Part shown: positions 1 to 12,514 of the stretch, one piece after another
Position numbering within the stretch: the first letter of the stretch is position 1
How the letters are laid out: each line of letters opens with the position of its first letter
NCBI GenBank assembly: GCA_020091685.1
Contig: CM034608.1
Location: forward strand, 7,041,751 to 7,105,750
Direction of reading: 5' to 3'
Source of the DNA: Lutjanus erythropterus
Lineage: Eukaryota; Chordata; Actinopteri; Lutjaniformes; Lutjanidae
Length of the DNA: 64,000 bases
Made by a program: the position numbers and the translations under genes
The notes under the pieces: generated by a model
The model's database searches: none
What the model was told of the DNA's origin: nothing
The model's input: only the letters and a program-made list of their open reading frames with translations

Positions 1-2169
1 TTATTTATCTTCATGCAGACACAAGATTTTCTTTACTTAGCCTGTACAACAACATACATAAATCATACCATGATATTTTGAAATGACACTATTTGAAACC
101 AGTCATATTTGAAGATGGACACCAAGAACTGGAGCTGGATCCTAACTGGTCAATACAAAATATAAATAATCTCCTGGACAAATGATACTGATATCAGTAT
201 TTATATAATGTTACATAACTTGCTGACAGAACAAAATGTTCAAAGGTGTGAGGTTACTTTACTGAATGAATGAAAATGCAGTTAAATGCAAGAATTCAGG
301 AAACTTGAACCTTTTTACATCTTTCCATTTCATGTCTTTATTTTTTGCACCAAATTATGACACCTTATCAATAAGAGTATGGATACGTATCAGTCAATAA
401 GGAGTGTCAGTATCAAGGTAATTTATTACTATGTGTTTATTATTATAATGAAATAAGAGTTGTTCCTTTATACTACACACGCAATACAGATAGAATAGGA
501 TAAAAAATAAGACAAAATAGAATACAGTTATTTAAACACTTACATATACACGTATACACCCAGGAGAAAATTTGGTGGTGTATCTTTTTTTTATTATTTG
601 CATCAGATTGAATTTAAACAGCAGCAACAATATGTGGATGATAATATGGTTGATCTCTTTGCATAAAAAGCTGGATATCTGACATCATTTGTGTATGACG
701 CATCATCAAACCACAGACTCTGCTTGCTATATATTTTGATATTTATATTAATAAAATCCTATCAATCCACCCCTAGTCATATTGGAAGACTTGCCACATT
801 CAATGGCCATTTTAATAATAATACTATTAACCTGCTAAAACAAAAAACAGTGTTTTCCTAAAGGTGAAGGAGTTGGAGGTCACTGAACAGGAAGCACAGT
901 TTTCAAATCAAGTTGCATGTCAGAGAAAAGACATCTCATCGTTTTATTTAAATGCCAGAATGCCATCTGATGCAAAGCAGCTTCTCACACACATATTCAC
1001 ACACACACGTACTGCGATACACAGTCAGTCTTTGATAAATATAAAACAAAAGCAGAATAATTAGTCAGTGGTAGGTGGCCTGTCCATGCCACAGCTTCCT
1101 GTCTGAGCACCCTGTGGTGAATGAGAAGGACAGCGGGGCCGAGTCCAGGCCCCTGTTGTCCCGTCCCACAGCCTGAGGACAGAAGACGAATCACTTCTGC
1201 CTCCACGATGCAGGCTTTTATCACAGACATGAAAAAGACCCACAACTGAAGCTCAGGCAGGGAGCGGCCCTTTATACATGAAAGATAACAGCTCTGTTAT
1301 GTTTTTGTTCCTCTTTCTGTTCCTCTAAGTTGGTTTAATGCTGCAGCGAACCAGCTAAAATATGAAGTCAGGGAGAGGACATCGACTAAGGCGCTGCAGA
1401 GGAGTCTCATGCGAGACGAGTGGTGGTAGATGAGACAAAAAGAAAAGTGAAAGACAGTGAAAGAGGAAGCGAGCCCAGCAGCTAGCCTGATTTATTGATG
1501 GACTTGCTGTTTTGGCATCCAGAGACTTCCTCTAAGACAGGATGCAGTTTAGCAGGGAAAACGCTTTGTGTGGTGTAAGGTTTAACACAGGAACTAAAAA
1601 AAGGAGGTTTTGGGGCTAAAAATAGGCAATGTCTGGTACTGAGAGCCCTTTTAGACATGGTAATATAGTGTTACAGCCCGTATAAGTAGGATTTGAGGAT
1701 TGTACTGTTACTGTGGCAGAGTACTAATGTGGAAAACTAGTCTGGCTGAATTAAAAAACAGTACTGAGAGAAAATCTATGTAGCTGAATATTGTGATGAT
1801 GAGGATAAAATCCAAAAAACAGACTAAACATTGTAGAACTTACCATTAGGTGACATTAGTGAGTAACTGGTTGAAAGGTTACAGTTGTAAAGGCTCCTTG
1901 TTTAGCTGACAGAGTTCACAGACTGACTTCAGTGAACCCTCGTCCTTCTCCACACTGCTGTCTGACATGAATACCAATGTGAAAGCAAAACAATACAGCT
2001 TCCTTACTGATATCATTATCTGAAAAGATGTAATTAGATCTATATTTTTATCGGCCCTAATCAGATATCAGCAACAATTAAATCATCAAAACATGATTAC
2101 AGATGTCTAGTGGAGATAAGTGGAGGGGATGCTTAAATGGATTTATTTCCTGAAATTCTGAACATTTCT

Positions 2170-3030
2170 AGTCCGTCTGTTGGTCTTTGTTCTCAATTTA
2201 TCCTTAGTCAGTTGTCCATGGACCATTGTTATTTATGTGTCATCCTGAGCTAAATCTATAGACCCGTGGCCTTTATTTATAGAATCATCGGAAATATATA
2301 GACTTTTGTCCTCATAACCTATGGACAATTTTTCTGAATCAATAGACTTTCTTCCAGACTCTATAGACCCTCATCAGGGTTTCCCACAGACAGTGGTAAG
2401 CATCGTTATCACTACTTAGGATGAGGTGCTCGCCAGCTGAACTTCGTCCACCCAAGGCTGGACTACTGTTGTTGCACAACGGAAATATCTGTGTTACTAA
2501 CAGTTTGGCTGACTAGCTGAGGTCGATAGGTAACGTTAGCTTGTGATAGTTGGAAGTCTTGAACCTTAAACCTTGAATCTGTAGGCTCTCTGCTATCTTA
2601 AGACTAAAGAAGTCCGGAGTCTCCCTGAATAGGCTCTTGTGCTAAATCTATAGGCCCTCGTCCTTCAGTGTGAGTGAGATCAGACATTTTATTATCACAA
2701 GTGGGAAACTTGAGGAACAAGATAAAAAACAGCACAGATAAAAAATGGCGTGAGTGCAAAAAACAAAGTACAAAGGCAAGAAGAACAGGAAAGACTATTG
2801 TTATAAATTTATAGACTCTCATCTGTCTTGAGTTTAAAGTCCCTCTTGTTAAAGGTACAGACTAGCATGTTGACCCTCAGACTCTCATTTGTGATCTATA
2901 GATCCACATCCTTACCCTGTACTCCCTCTTCCTCAATCTATAGACCTTCAATCTTATTTGTCGTCTTTCTATAAAGCCTCAATCTTGAAAATCTCATCCT
3001 CAATCTATAAATTCTTATTTTGAATCTTGT
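2170..3030. repeat. Degenerate tandem array with CTATAGAC cores
   Basis: About nine variants of an (A/T)ATCTATAGAC(C) core recur near 2254, 2296, 2337, 2359, 2645, 2811, 2892, 2936 and 3003, often followed by CTCATC or CTTCAATC-like words. Spacing is irregular, so this is an old, diverged minisatellite or decayed simple array. Confidence 0.45.
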
Positions 3031-3569
3031 GATACGTTCGCACATCTTTGACGCACAGACTCATTCACCTTGATTCAACTCTCACTTCACCATCACAGAC
3101 CTCACCATAATTACTGAGAAAAACCAAGAGAAGAAGTGTAAAGGATATTGAACATACATGACATTTTGAAATTGAGGTTAAGCACATACTTTGACTGGTA
3201 TCTTGAGTCGGACGTGCTGTTGCTGGCTTGTGGCCTTGTGATGGAGATTAGGGCAGATTTAGATCACGGCCTGCAGCGTAGATGGAGCCAGGTACTGTAT
3301 GTTAAGAGCAGTCAGCTGACGGACAAACCTGCCGTTATATGCGTGTGTATCGGCTGTCATCTCCATGGCAACTCAGGAGAAAAAAATAAAACCAGAGTTT
3401 GCAACGCCTACATGTGGCCATAATGCCTGAATGGTAACCTATTAGAAACCATTTGTGGTCTTGGTGTCATTCTAAAACTGTATCCGTCAGGTTTGTGAGA
3501 GCCAAGACAGAAGTGAGAACAGCACTACAGCACGAAATCTTACCAGTAATTTCTTTTTTTTTTTTTTAC

Positions 3570-4780
3570 ATAATAGTAACAGTTGCTTCATTTATATAGC
3601 ACTTTTCAAAAAAGTTGGTGTTTTACAAATACATACAAACCAAAGAAATAACATATAAGAATTAATAAAGTAAAATTGATAAGCAAGAGCAGACAGGAAA
3701 GCAAGGATGACATGCAGCAAAGAGCTCAGGTGGGAGACAAACCTGCAGCCGCTGCAGAGGGCTGATTGCCTCAATACATGGGACAGATGCACCACCAAGT
3801 GAACCACAGGAGTGCCTAAGAAGTATGTTTTTAAATGAAGAAACAGACTCCAAAACCTCAGTCTCCTCTGGTTTTTTGTTTTGACCTAGGAATTACAAGC
3901 AGACCTCTGCTGCAATTAGGCTCATAGGGGTTAGTAAATCATTTATATAATCGGGGGTCAATCCCAGATGTGCTTTAAAAGTTATAAAAATTTGGAAGTA
4001 TGTTCTAAAACATACAGGTAACCAGTGCAGTGATGCTAAAATAAGGGTTATGTAGACTTTAAACTAGTTGAAGTTTGGAGAGGTTGTATTGAGTGAGACG
4101 GAAATACAGTGAGTTACAATAGTCTTAACACTCTGTGATCAAAGTTAAGTTTATTATCAAAGATTTCTGCATTGGGTGTTGATGCACCGGGATAAAGAAC
4201 CTCAGACACAATTTGCACAATTTGTTTGTAAGTAGTAGTTCCAGCATCTATTTATTCAAATTATTACTAGCTACCTTCAAAGAACCTGCAATATGTCAGG
4301 AATCTGTATAACCTTTAATCTATTTTAAAGCTGATATTATTACTGTTTGTTTCTGCTTTTATTTGTCTTTTATATTTTTAAATGCTATATGCTATATTTT
4401 TCTGATACAGAGATAAGCCATTCACAATTTAATTGTACCTGAGTATAATAACAATAAAGATATTTCTGATTTGTAAGTGAGACGTGAGATGCTCACTGGT
4501 AGGGTCAGGACCCATGATAATGGTTTCTGATTTATGAGTTGAGATGAGTTTAACTGCAGAAAGTTTTTAGAGAGCCCATTTATATCATTTGTAAGACAGG
4601 GTTGTATGTTGGAATCAAATGACAGATAGATCAGGAAGTCATCTACATAAAACTGGAAACTGATGCAGCACATACAAAACATTTGATCTGTTTATGTAAA
4701 TTGAAAAAAAGAAGGGGCTAAGAACTCATCCTTGAGGCACACCATGGGGAAAAAGAGGTGGAGGATTTTAGTAATTTCCT
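3570..4780. repeat. Interspersed repeat-like sequence around the SINE
   Basis: The segment has phrases that I recognise as widespread in fish genomes, such as 'ATTTATATAGCACTTTTC' at the left and 'CCTTGAGGCACACCATGGG' near the right, with the minus SINE inside. I cannot assign it to a named family, and limits are approximate. Confidence 0.3.
3685..3815 (-). repeat. tRNA-derived SINE (diverged copy)
   Basis: On the minus strand this shares the same body as the plus copies at 6780, 58226 and 63352: a box-A-like start, 'CCCATGTA', 'CTCTGCAGC', a box-B-like ggtttgtctcc (3733-3743 reversed), 'TTTGCTGCATGTCATCC' and 'CTGTCTGCTCTT'. It is truncated and mutated relative to the 63352 copy. Confidence 0.75.
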
Positions 4781-4794
4781 AATAAGGAAAAGTC

Positions 4795-5035
4795 TAAATT
4801 CTGATTTCAGCCTCTCTTGGTTTCTGTTCTCCTTTATGACAGCAAACTGAATATATTTGGATTGTGAGTAAAACAAGACATTTGAGGATGTCATCTTGGG
4901 TTTTGGGAAACACTAATTGACATTTTTGACCATTTTCTGACATTTTAAAACAAACAACTATTAACTGATTAATCAAGACAGTAATTGACTGATTAATCAA
5001 CTATGAAAATAATCATTAGAATATTGTTAGTTTCT
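4795..5035 (+). repeat. hAT-like MITE fragment (AGCTGCAA family)
   Basis: It shares 'CTTTATGACAG', 'ACATTTGAGGA', 'GTCATCTTGGG' and 'ACTGATTAATCAA' words with copies at 17705, 37002 and elsewhere. It lacks the left terminus. Confidence 0.6.
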
Positions 5036-6550
5036 GTAAAAACCGACAAATGTTGATTTGTTCAAAGTTTCAAAACATATTTAAACTTCCTTCGAATGTT
5101 ACAGCAGAAACTTAGAAGACATCCTGAAAATTGTACAGTAGCGGTAACTTCTCAGAGAACCTGTCACATTCTCCCTCTGAAGGAGCGAGATGTCTCCTAT
5201 GAGAATAAACGCCAGTCAGTGTGCTCACTGACAGCTAAAACCACCCGTGTCTCTGGTCGCAGAGTTGCCATTCATGTTGGATTACATGGGCCCGTCTCAC
5301 CCCACGGATCCATGTTTGCAGACCACTGAAGCGTTGCCAAACAGACATGTCTTACAGGGAACACTCTGAGACAATCAATCACAGGCCCCGAGCTCCTGCA
5401 AGGCTGCCACCTGTCCCACTTAGAGGACATGTGAGGTACAGTACATGAAGCCACAGACAGGCCTAAACAAACTGCAGCTGGCTCTCTAAGATTCCCAATT
5501 AAAAGCTCTGTTGAATAAGTTATGAGGTAGTTGGTCCATGTTGAGCTAAACTGGCATTACTGCAGCGTTAGCAAAGAGCTGAGACATGTGAAAATGGTCA
5601 GTATAGATGGTTTCATTACAGAGCAATAAGGAAGTAATAACCTGTTAATGTTTACTGTGCTCATAAAATGCAGACGCCTTGAAGGAGACTGATGTCAGTG
5701 TGATGTTAGACTGTGCTTTTAAATGAGAGGATCTCTGATTCTTTGAAATCTCGGCTGACGCCTGTAAAGTTTGGCCTCTCTACAAGACAATTCAGCAAGC
5801 AAACAGTCGACAGCGGGTGGTGTGTTTTCTTGGTAAACACATCTGGATTGTCAACAAAGAGCTTGTCTGCACAGGCTGCTGGGGGCCCCGCAGTTACACG
5901 GGCCCCCACACAGATTGATGAGAACTCCAAGTCACACTCGTGTTTTTATCCATTTTCATTCGTTCAAGGGCAGGTCCATTATTTTTTTCAGGTTTTCATA
6001 TAATTGTGTAGCTTCCCAGTAGTGTTCCCTATGTATCTAAATCATGAACATAAAAATTCTGGCCAAAGCACAGAATGTTTTAGCATCAAAATGCTATTTT
6101 CCCAAGCCCTTCTGATAACGTCTTCCCTAGAGGTGCATGATAAATATTTGTGCCAATACATTTTCAGCCAGTAACTGGAAATGTATGTTATTATTTATTC
6201 ATTATTTATGATAATGAGGTTACTCTTGATAAATATCAGCTATAGTAACATCTGATTTGACAGATGTCAAAGCATTTCATTTGAATTTGTAGGCAATATG
6301 CTCTCTAAAAGAGCATATTTGTGAAGTTTTTTGATGAACATTTGAAGAGCCAGCACTCTTTGAGCTTTCCTTATCTTCATAGAACTAAAACTTAATAAAC
6401 TACAGGTTATATGAACTTCTTTTTAAAATGAAAAATGACATGAGAAGATAGGTAATTATCAGTTATGCTACTGAAAAAAATGTATATTGTGCATCCCTAG
6501 TTTTTCCACGTGACCTGACAGGTTTCAGCATGATGATATCACTACATTTA

Positions 6551-6585
6551 AAGGGGGAGAGAGGGAGGGAGAGGGAGGGGAGAGC
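6551..6585 (+). repeat. GA-rich purine tract
   Basis: About 35 bases of G and A with GAGGG repeats. A low-complexity tract in the intron. Confidence 0.7.
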
Positions 6586-6779
6586 ATCAGCCACATCTGC
6601 TTTTTACTTACTTGAACCTGTAACCTCTACTTTTAATATGTATGTACTCCAAACAAGATGAGAGGGTTTTGGGAATTTTCTGTAGGGGCACAATAACACA
6701 TTTTTGACTTAAATAAAGGACCTAATTTGGGTTAAATTTTGCCAAAAAATCATAATCCTAGATTGACTTACCAGCAGCA

Positions 6780-6932
6780 TCCAGACAGCTTGGTAGGTGG
6801 AGTGTGTGCCCCATGTACTGAAGCTGTCAGTCCTCTGCAGCAGCCCTGGTTCGATTCCAGCCAGTGGCATTTTGCCGTTTCCTGTCAAGTCTTCAGCTGT
6901 CCTATCTAATAAAGGAAGAAATGCCCAGAAAA
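6780..6932 (+). repeat. tRNA-derived SINE
   Basis: Box A-like 'GCTTGGTAGGTGGAG' and box B ggttcgattcc (6848-6858) precede a body with 'TTTCCTGTCAAGTCTTCAGC' and an 'AATAAAGG' 3' end, shared with the 58226 and 63352 copies. Confidence 0.8.
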
Positions 6933-7789
6933 ATATATGTTAAAAAAAACCATTCCTTATCAGTTTTTTCTTGAGTTTTCAACTGCAGTTTACAGCCTTT
7001 GTCAGCAGAGAGATATGTCTCAGTTGTCATCATGTGACCCACATATGGACCTTCAGTCACATGATAACAGGTACTTATATACTGTTCACTGATTGTACAA
7101 CTGAGCAGACGCCATCCACTGATGAAGACATGAAGTGTGGTTGAAAGCCCTGGGAAATGCTAGTAAACAGACCTACGCTAAGATTATTTAGTCAAATATA
7201 TAATTTGGAGGAGAATTTTGGAATTACTATACAAAGTTTGGGAACATGAGGGCGTGATCTGCAGTTTTGCACACACTGTGGTTGGATGAGGGGGATCAAA
7301 TCTTGCATGGAGCCATAAAATTGCTTAAATTAACCCTGTGACCAAAGTGCCTAATGTGTCCTTGAGGTGTGAACTGTGGCATTTGAGGGGAACTTCATTT
7401 GGTTAAAATAGTAGTTGCTATGGGGAAGCTACCTTATTGTCTCCTTCTCTTATTTGCCAAGTCAGAGAATATCAGATCACGAACAGGCACCTGTCCAGCC
7501 ACAACCAAACTTCTGTTATTGTCTTCATATTGTGCCAGTGAAGTGTAAATAAAGTATGGAGGCAGGGGAAGTCAGCTGTCAGACATTTACCTGTCGTAGT
7601 TTGTTTCTCTCTTTTCTCAATTTGGTCTCATTTGGAGTTTTTTGGTCAATTAATGACTTAAAAAAAAACACTTTTTCAGGACAGCTCAAAAACGAACAAT
7701 ATTGCTAAATCAAAGTGGTATAATAACTTGTCAAAGGTAAGAGATATTTGCCGTATTCTCATATTTCTGTCCCTGTCTGTCCTTCGCAG

Positions 7790-7991
7790 CTCAAGATCTC
7801 TTTCAACGAGTCGAGTCTCGCGAGTACATACGAGTATCCGTCAGAGAGCAGCGTATGGGACAGCGGGGAGGAGGACGAGGAGGAGAAACTGGACGAGAAG
7901 GTGCCGGACGAACAACCGAGCATGGTGGGACGCATCCACATCCCCCGACCCAGTTTCACCACCTCGCCCACGCACACTACCAACAGCAACG
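7790..7991 (+). CDS. tprn: tprn coding exon with PP1-docking motif
   Basis: The acceptor ccttcgcag and donor g|gtgaga bound 202 nt, entering in phase 0 and leaving in phase 1. The exon encodes LKISF (PP1 docking), the STYEYPSESS segment, an acidic patch and a Ser/Thr/Pro-rich tail. Reading before the acceptor is intronic. Confidence 0.85.
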
Positions 7992-10360
7992 GTGAGACGA
8001 CACGAGATGTGACATAGAGTGGCAACACTGTCAATCTTATAATTTTGTGGGGTTAGATGTGTGTTTTTAACCCCTCAAGCAGCATTAAAATGTCTGTCTT
8101 TGTCCAGTATGTTGGTCTAGACATCTCTACAGCTATTGGACACACAGAACTCAATTGTCCTGCAAATATTTGTGCCCCCAGAGGATAAAAAGAGACTCAC
8201 TGAAACATCCATAAGGTCAAAAATTCTACTTGTCCAACAGTTAAGTCCACAACAAGGCACCTTGATTGTATCTTTAATGTCACTGTAGATATTCATAGCT
8301 CCTAGAGGACAAATCCCCTCATGTCTTGGCTGGTGAACCTCTGATCTTTGCTCTGATGCAGTCATTAACTTAAAAAATGCAAATTCTGGAATGAATTGAC
8401 AGATTAATCCTTTCCATCTTGGACATCCCACGAGCTTTCCTCTTTGGATTTAAATAATAAAATCTTGCAATTAAGGGTATTTGTGAAGCACTTATGTAAA
8501 AGCAGAGATGGAAAGCTGCTTTTCTGGGACACAAGAGCAAGAAAAACAAAATACATAATGAGGAAATAAAACTAGAAGCACTGGTTAGGGAAAAAAAACT
8601 AAAACATTAAAAGTAGGACAGTTTTCTGCAGTGGTGAGAGCAAATAAACAAGACCCAAACTGTTAATAGAGAGCAGGATCAACAGCAGTTACTGTACTTA
8701 AAGTCACAGAAGTGCACTTTATGGAGAGATTTGCTGCAAAACAGCATCATGTAGTGTACTTTTATTTAGACAAGAGGCACAGGGCTCGTATGCAGAAGTA
8801 TGGTGATGGACATACTGTGTTGTGTGTACAAGGCATTACTGTAAACAAGTACTGAACTGTATCCAGTGGTACCTCGGTGTATATTTTAATAAAGAAATCC
8901 TCCAGTTCTTGTTCTGAGAGATGAAGTGAAGATCTGCTTCTCACTCTGCAGTTCAACACTTCCCATTACGGGCCACTGACGAACCAAATAAAAAGATTAG
9001 CGAGGCAGTGGAAGAGGAGCACGGGAATATCTGATTCTGTCTAATCAGTTTACATAAAGCAGCCCATCCCTTAACACATGCCTGCCTCATGATGCTGTTT
9101 GCATAGGGCTGGGCAGCATGGCTGAAAAACTGACCTCGATAAAATATTTAGTTTCAGTCGCTATCAATAATTATTGATCATTTTTAATTACCCATTTAAA
9201 AGTCATTTAATACTTTATTTTGAAATTAACCATTTTATTTATGAAGACACAGGTAATAGACTTAATAGACTTTTAAACCCACTAATTGTGAACCTACTGA
9301 ATATTTTATTGAACAGTTTTCTTATTGCTATTGATGAAGTGTCACATATCATTATTATTGTATTGCCCAGGCCTATGTTTACACGCAGCTTAAACTGAGA
9401 CTGAGTCACAGAGGCTGTTGAGTTGATTCTATAGTCATTTTTGAGTCTAGTTTCATGGTCATTTTAAATCCACCAACCCTTGTCATCAAGGATTAGAGTT
9501 CAGCCATGGTGCATTTTTCTCACATTGTGTTGGGAAATCATAAAAAATGCACATAAAATTGCTGTTTTCCACTCTTAAAGCACTCTTAGTGTACCAGAGA
9601 CAGACAACATTAAATATGATGACAGTGACCCCTACTGGATAAACTGTGAACTACATTTAACAAAATGTGTGTGTCACTAGTAGCAAAAAAAAGGAAAGGT
9701 ACAAACACATTAGCATACTAGATGTTAAATTAAGGTTTAACAATAGCAGCAACACACATAGGGGGGGAAAAAAAGACTTAACCTTTTGGTAACACATGAT
9801 GTCATTTTTATTGTCTGCAGACCTTTCCAGTTATGTGCCCAAGCACTCGGTGGACTTCAGCGCCTGGCAGGAGCACAAACATGAAGACAGTGTTTACCAG
9901 GAGGACACCACTTCCCAGCAGACACAGATGACAGAGGAAGTAATGGTGAGAGAACACACGCTGTATAACGAACCTGAAGCTGTTTACACAGTTTCTGTTT
10001 ATGAGGTACTCTTTAATAGTCAGCGCATTACCCACAGTAGACTGCAGTTGGCATGCCTTGAACTTTGCAAAATGTGGGAGCTGCTTGTCAGGCACTTCCC
10101 TGATCAGTTAGTTTGTTATAAACTGTTAACTACTATTGATTTGTATAGGTGGCAAGAATATATTTTGCTGCTCATACAAAAAAATCTAAACTATCCCTTT
10201 AAATCACATGTGTACAGGAGCAGGACATAAAAAAATGTGATTCTGAACAGTATGAAGAAAAGATGTCCGCTTTATAAACTTTGTCTTTTGTCCTCAGCTC
10301 ACTCCAGCAGACAGCTCCTCCCTGTCTGACTACAGCAGCGAGCCCGCTCTTTACTTCTGA
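7790..10360 (+). CDS. tprn: Taperin, C-terminal three exons (5' partial)
   Basis: Joined exons 7790..7991, 9821..9945 and 10298..10360 give the last 129 residues of taperin, a protein that binds protein phosphatase 1 and actin, is found at the base of inner-ear stereocilia, and is a deafness gene in humans. The segment opens with K-I-S-F, a match to the RVxF PP1-docking consensus. Then come STYEYPSESSVW, an acidic run (GEEDEEE), a middle exon with SSYVPKHSVDFSAW, and a C-terminus ending SSEPALYF. All junctions are GT-AG and phases agree (0 in, 1, 0, stop). The large first coding exon known in vertebrate TPRN is not seen upstream, so the window probably starts inside intron 1. The related PP1 partner phostensin (PPP1R18) is the main alternative. 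The convergent ssna1 neighbour, as in human 9q34.3, favours TPRN. Confidence 0.82.
9106..9373. repeat. Short MITE in tprn intron, GGCTGGGCA-type termini
   Basis: The left end GGGCTGGGCAGCATGG and the right end TTGCCCAGGCC are imperfect inverted repeats, bounded on both sides by TA. The interior is AT-rich with no coding capacity. The family is common in teleosts, but its superfamily is not certain from this copy. Confidence 0.6.
9821..9945 (+). CDS. tprn: tprn penultimate coding exon
   Basis: This exon has acceptor ttgtctgcag and donor atg|gtgaga, and is 125 nt long. Joined in phase 1 it starts D-L-S-S-Y and runs through HSVDFSAWQEHK to TEEVM. The open frame continues past the donor to 10230, but that extension is AT-rich intron without matching features. 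Confidence 0.82.
10298..10360 (+). CDS. tprn: tprn terminal coding exon with stop
   Basis: The acceptor tttgtcctcag is followed by 20 codons and TGA, ending in SSEPALYF, which resembles the conserved end of taperin. The 3' UTR begins at 10361. Confidence 0.83.
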   Translation, partial: LTPADSSSLSDYSSEPALYF

Positions 10361-11639
10361 TCAGTCGGACCAATCAGCTGTACAGTAGCATCTCACCTGT
10401 CGGACCAGACTGCAGCCCAGAGCCCAGCGAGGTCTGTCACACCTGGGCCTGAACTGCCTCTACACTCCAGCCGTCTCTAAGCACATCTTCCTGATCAGAC
10501 AGGAGACACAATGTTTTGTTTTGGGGTTTTTTTCTTCTCGGGGGGCTGATTTCCTGCCACGGTTATCACTGCACGCCACGTTACCAACTCCATATCAGAG
10601 CAGAACAGCTTTCCTTTCTCCTGACCTGATGCAACAAATTCCAAAAAAAGCAGCTGGACTGTCTTTCCCCTACGATCCCGGACAGTTGACCTGTCAGCCT
10701 CCCTCCTTCCTCTCCGACAGAATGAAATCCATTGTCAAAATCTGTAGAGACGTCTGTCTTCCTCTCCAGACTCTGGAAGAAGTTCGCCAGGCTTTCACGT
10801 CCCTCCTGCGATCCTCTGCTCCAACATTCGCATCAGGTTTTTGGGAGACGTTGACGTAAAGGAGCTGAAAGTGAGTGACCTTAACAGAACAGGAAGCCGC
10901 CAGTGCCCATGTATAGGTATTGCCACGGTGACGGAATTCAGTGTTAGCATGGAAACATGTCATTAGGACGTGGAAGACGCGTCCGCTTGTGTAGATCGCT
11001 GGCAGACTCCAACACACAAAAACAAAAAAATGGTGAAAGGGTGCCACAATTGTAGTTTTGTCTTTTTTTTGTTTTTGTACCTGCATGTTTTGATTTCAGC
11101 CGACAGTTCGGTTGTTTCTCTTTTACTGTAAAGCTTCTGTATGCCTTTTAGTTTTTGTATCTTTTCTGGCAAACTATGCTGTATCGAAGCTGCTGGACGT
11201 TCAGTAGAAGAGTCTTTTAACGGCAAGCAAACTTCAACACAATCTCCCTTATTTGTTACGAGGGAAAATATGCACCCCAGGGAAGATTTCTGTCAATCAG
11301 CAGCAGCTCTGATTTCTGATTGAACGCTTGAAAAAGTGACCTTGGCCAATAATGTCTGTATGTCCGTATTGCTGGTGACAAACAAAAAAAATCATCATAC
11401 TGTAGAATGTTTCTGTATATCCTCCTATCAAAGTATCTGTGTCACGTTTATCGGAAGCTGTTAGACCTCCTGACGCCCCTTTTCTGGCTTCTCGTGTATT
11501 TATTCCTGCTTAAAGTTGAAGTTTGCATGTCTGAGACCTGCTCATGTACAAAAGACATTTTTGTAAAGACAATTTTGCAGAAGTGGAAGGAACCGGACTG
11601 GTGCAAACAGCCCCACCGGACGTTTTTTTTTGTTTTTTG

Positions 11640-12514
11640 GTAACACTTTCTATTGAGATTATGTCTATAATGCATTATAAGCACATTCATAAGACATTAT
11701 AATGATTTATAAGGCTTTATAACATCTATTTATGTTTAAAATAATGCATGAAAACATATAACAAAGTGTATAAAGAATTATAATGTATTTTCAGTTTAAC
11801 TTGCATAATGCTTGATGGCGCCATACCTTAAGGTGCCTCAATCTGAGTCTAAAAAATAAAGATACAGAGAAAACTGCTTTAACGTATCATAACAGATTCT
11901 AAGTCTCTGAAATGGAGTAATGTCTTATGAACATCATATAATTGCTAATAACCTCATACAGTGCTGTCACTTTGCTTAAAGCTCTCAAATAGCATATTAT
12001 TGATGTTTAAAAGACATTATTCCATTTCAGAAACTTGAAGTTATTCTAAGTCTCTGAAATGGAATATCTTATAAACATCATATAATTGCTAATTACCTTA
12101 TACAGATCTGTCACTTCACTTAAAACTCACAAATTCATATTATAGCATATTATTGATGTTTATAAGACATAATTACATTTCAGAAACTTAAAATTCATAA
12201 TCTGTTATGACACATTCAAGCAGTTCACTATGTGTCTTTACAACAAGCTAAAGTTATGGTAGTTATAATGTGCTGTGTAACCCAGGACTCACAGACTTCT
12301 TTCAAACACTGTTGTCACTTTAGCATGGAGCTATAAAGCATTATAAATGCTGAATTTAAAACACAGTATGTCCACCACATATAATACTTTAGAAACCTTG
12401 TTGTAAGTTGTCATGCTTGATTATAAACATTTGTCAAGCCTTATAAATATATGATAATCTCTTATGAATGTGCTTGTAATGCATCATAGACATGACCTTC
12501 ATAGAAAGTGTGAC
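11640..12514. mobile_element. Palindromic MITE, 875 bp, in tprn 3' region
   Basis: The termini are imperfect inverted repeats of about 60 bp. The left starts GTAACACTTTCTAT and the right, reversed, starts GTCACACTTTCTAT. Both continue with ATGTCTAT(A/G)ATGCATTA and AAGCACATTCATAAGA. Inside, an approximately 150-bp palindromic module with arms around 'CTCTGAAATGGA' and 'TCCATTTCAGAAACTT' is present twice in tandem (about 11885-12035 and 12040-12200). No transposase is present. No clear target-site duplication was found in the T-rich flanks. Confidence 0.8.

Larger units (their letters stand above)
1..7789 (+). other. Probable tprn intron 1 (non-coding)
   Basis: No exon with convincing splice sites or protein similarity was found. 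The stretch holds a degenerate CTATAGACC-type array (about 2170-3030), a minus-strand SINE (3685-3815) next to other repeat-like sequence (about 3570-4780), a MITE fragment (4795-5035), a purine tract (6551-6585) and a SINE (6780-6932). Assignment as intron is inferred from the missing tprn first exon. Confidence 0.5.

Noticed and set aside
3148..3423. 91-codon open frame in the tprn intron
   Set aside because: No similarity to taperin or other proteins and no acceptor/donor pair supporting an exon.
10521..10859. 112-codon plus-strand open frame after tprn
   Set aside because: It is in the tprn 3' UTR, with no recognisable domain.
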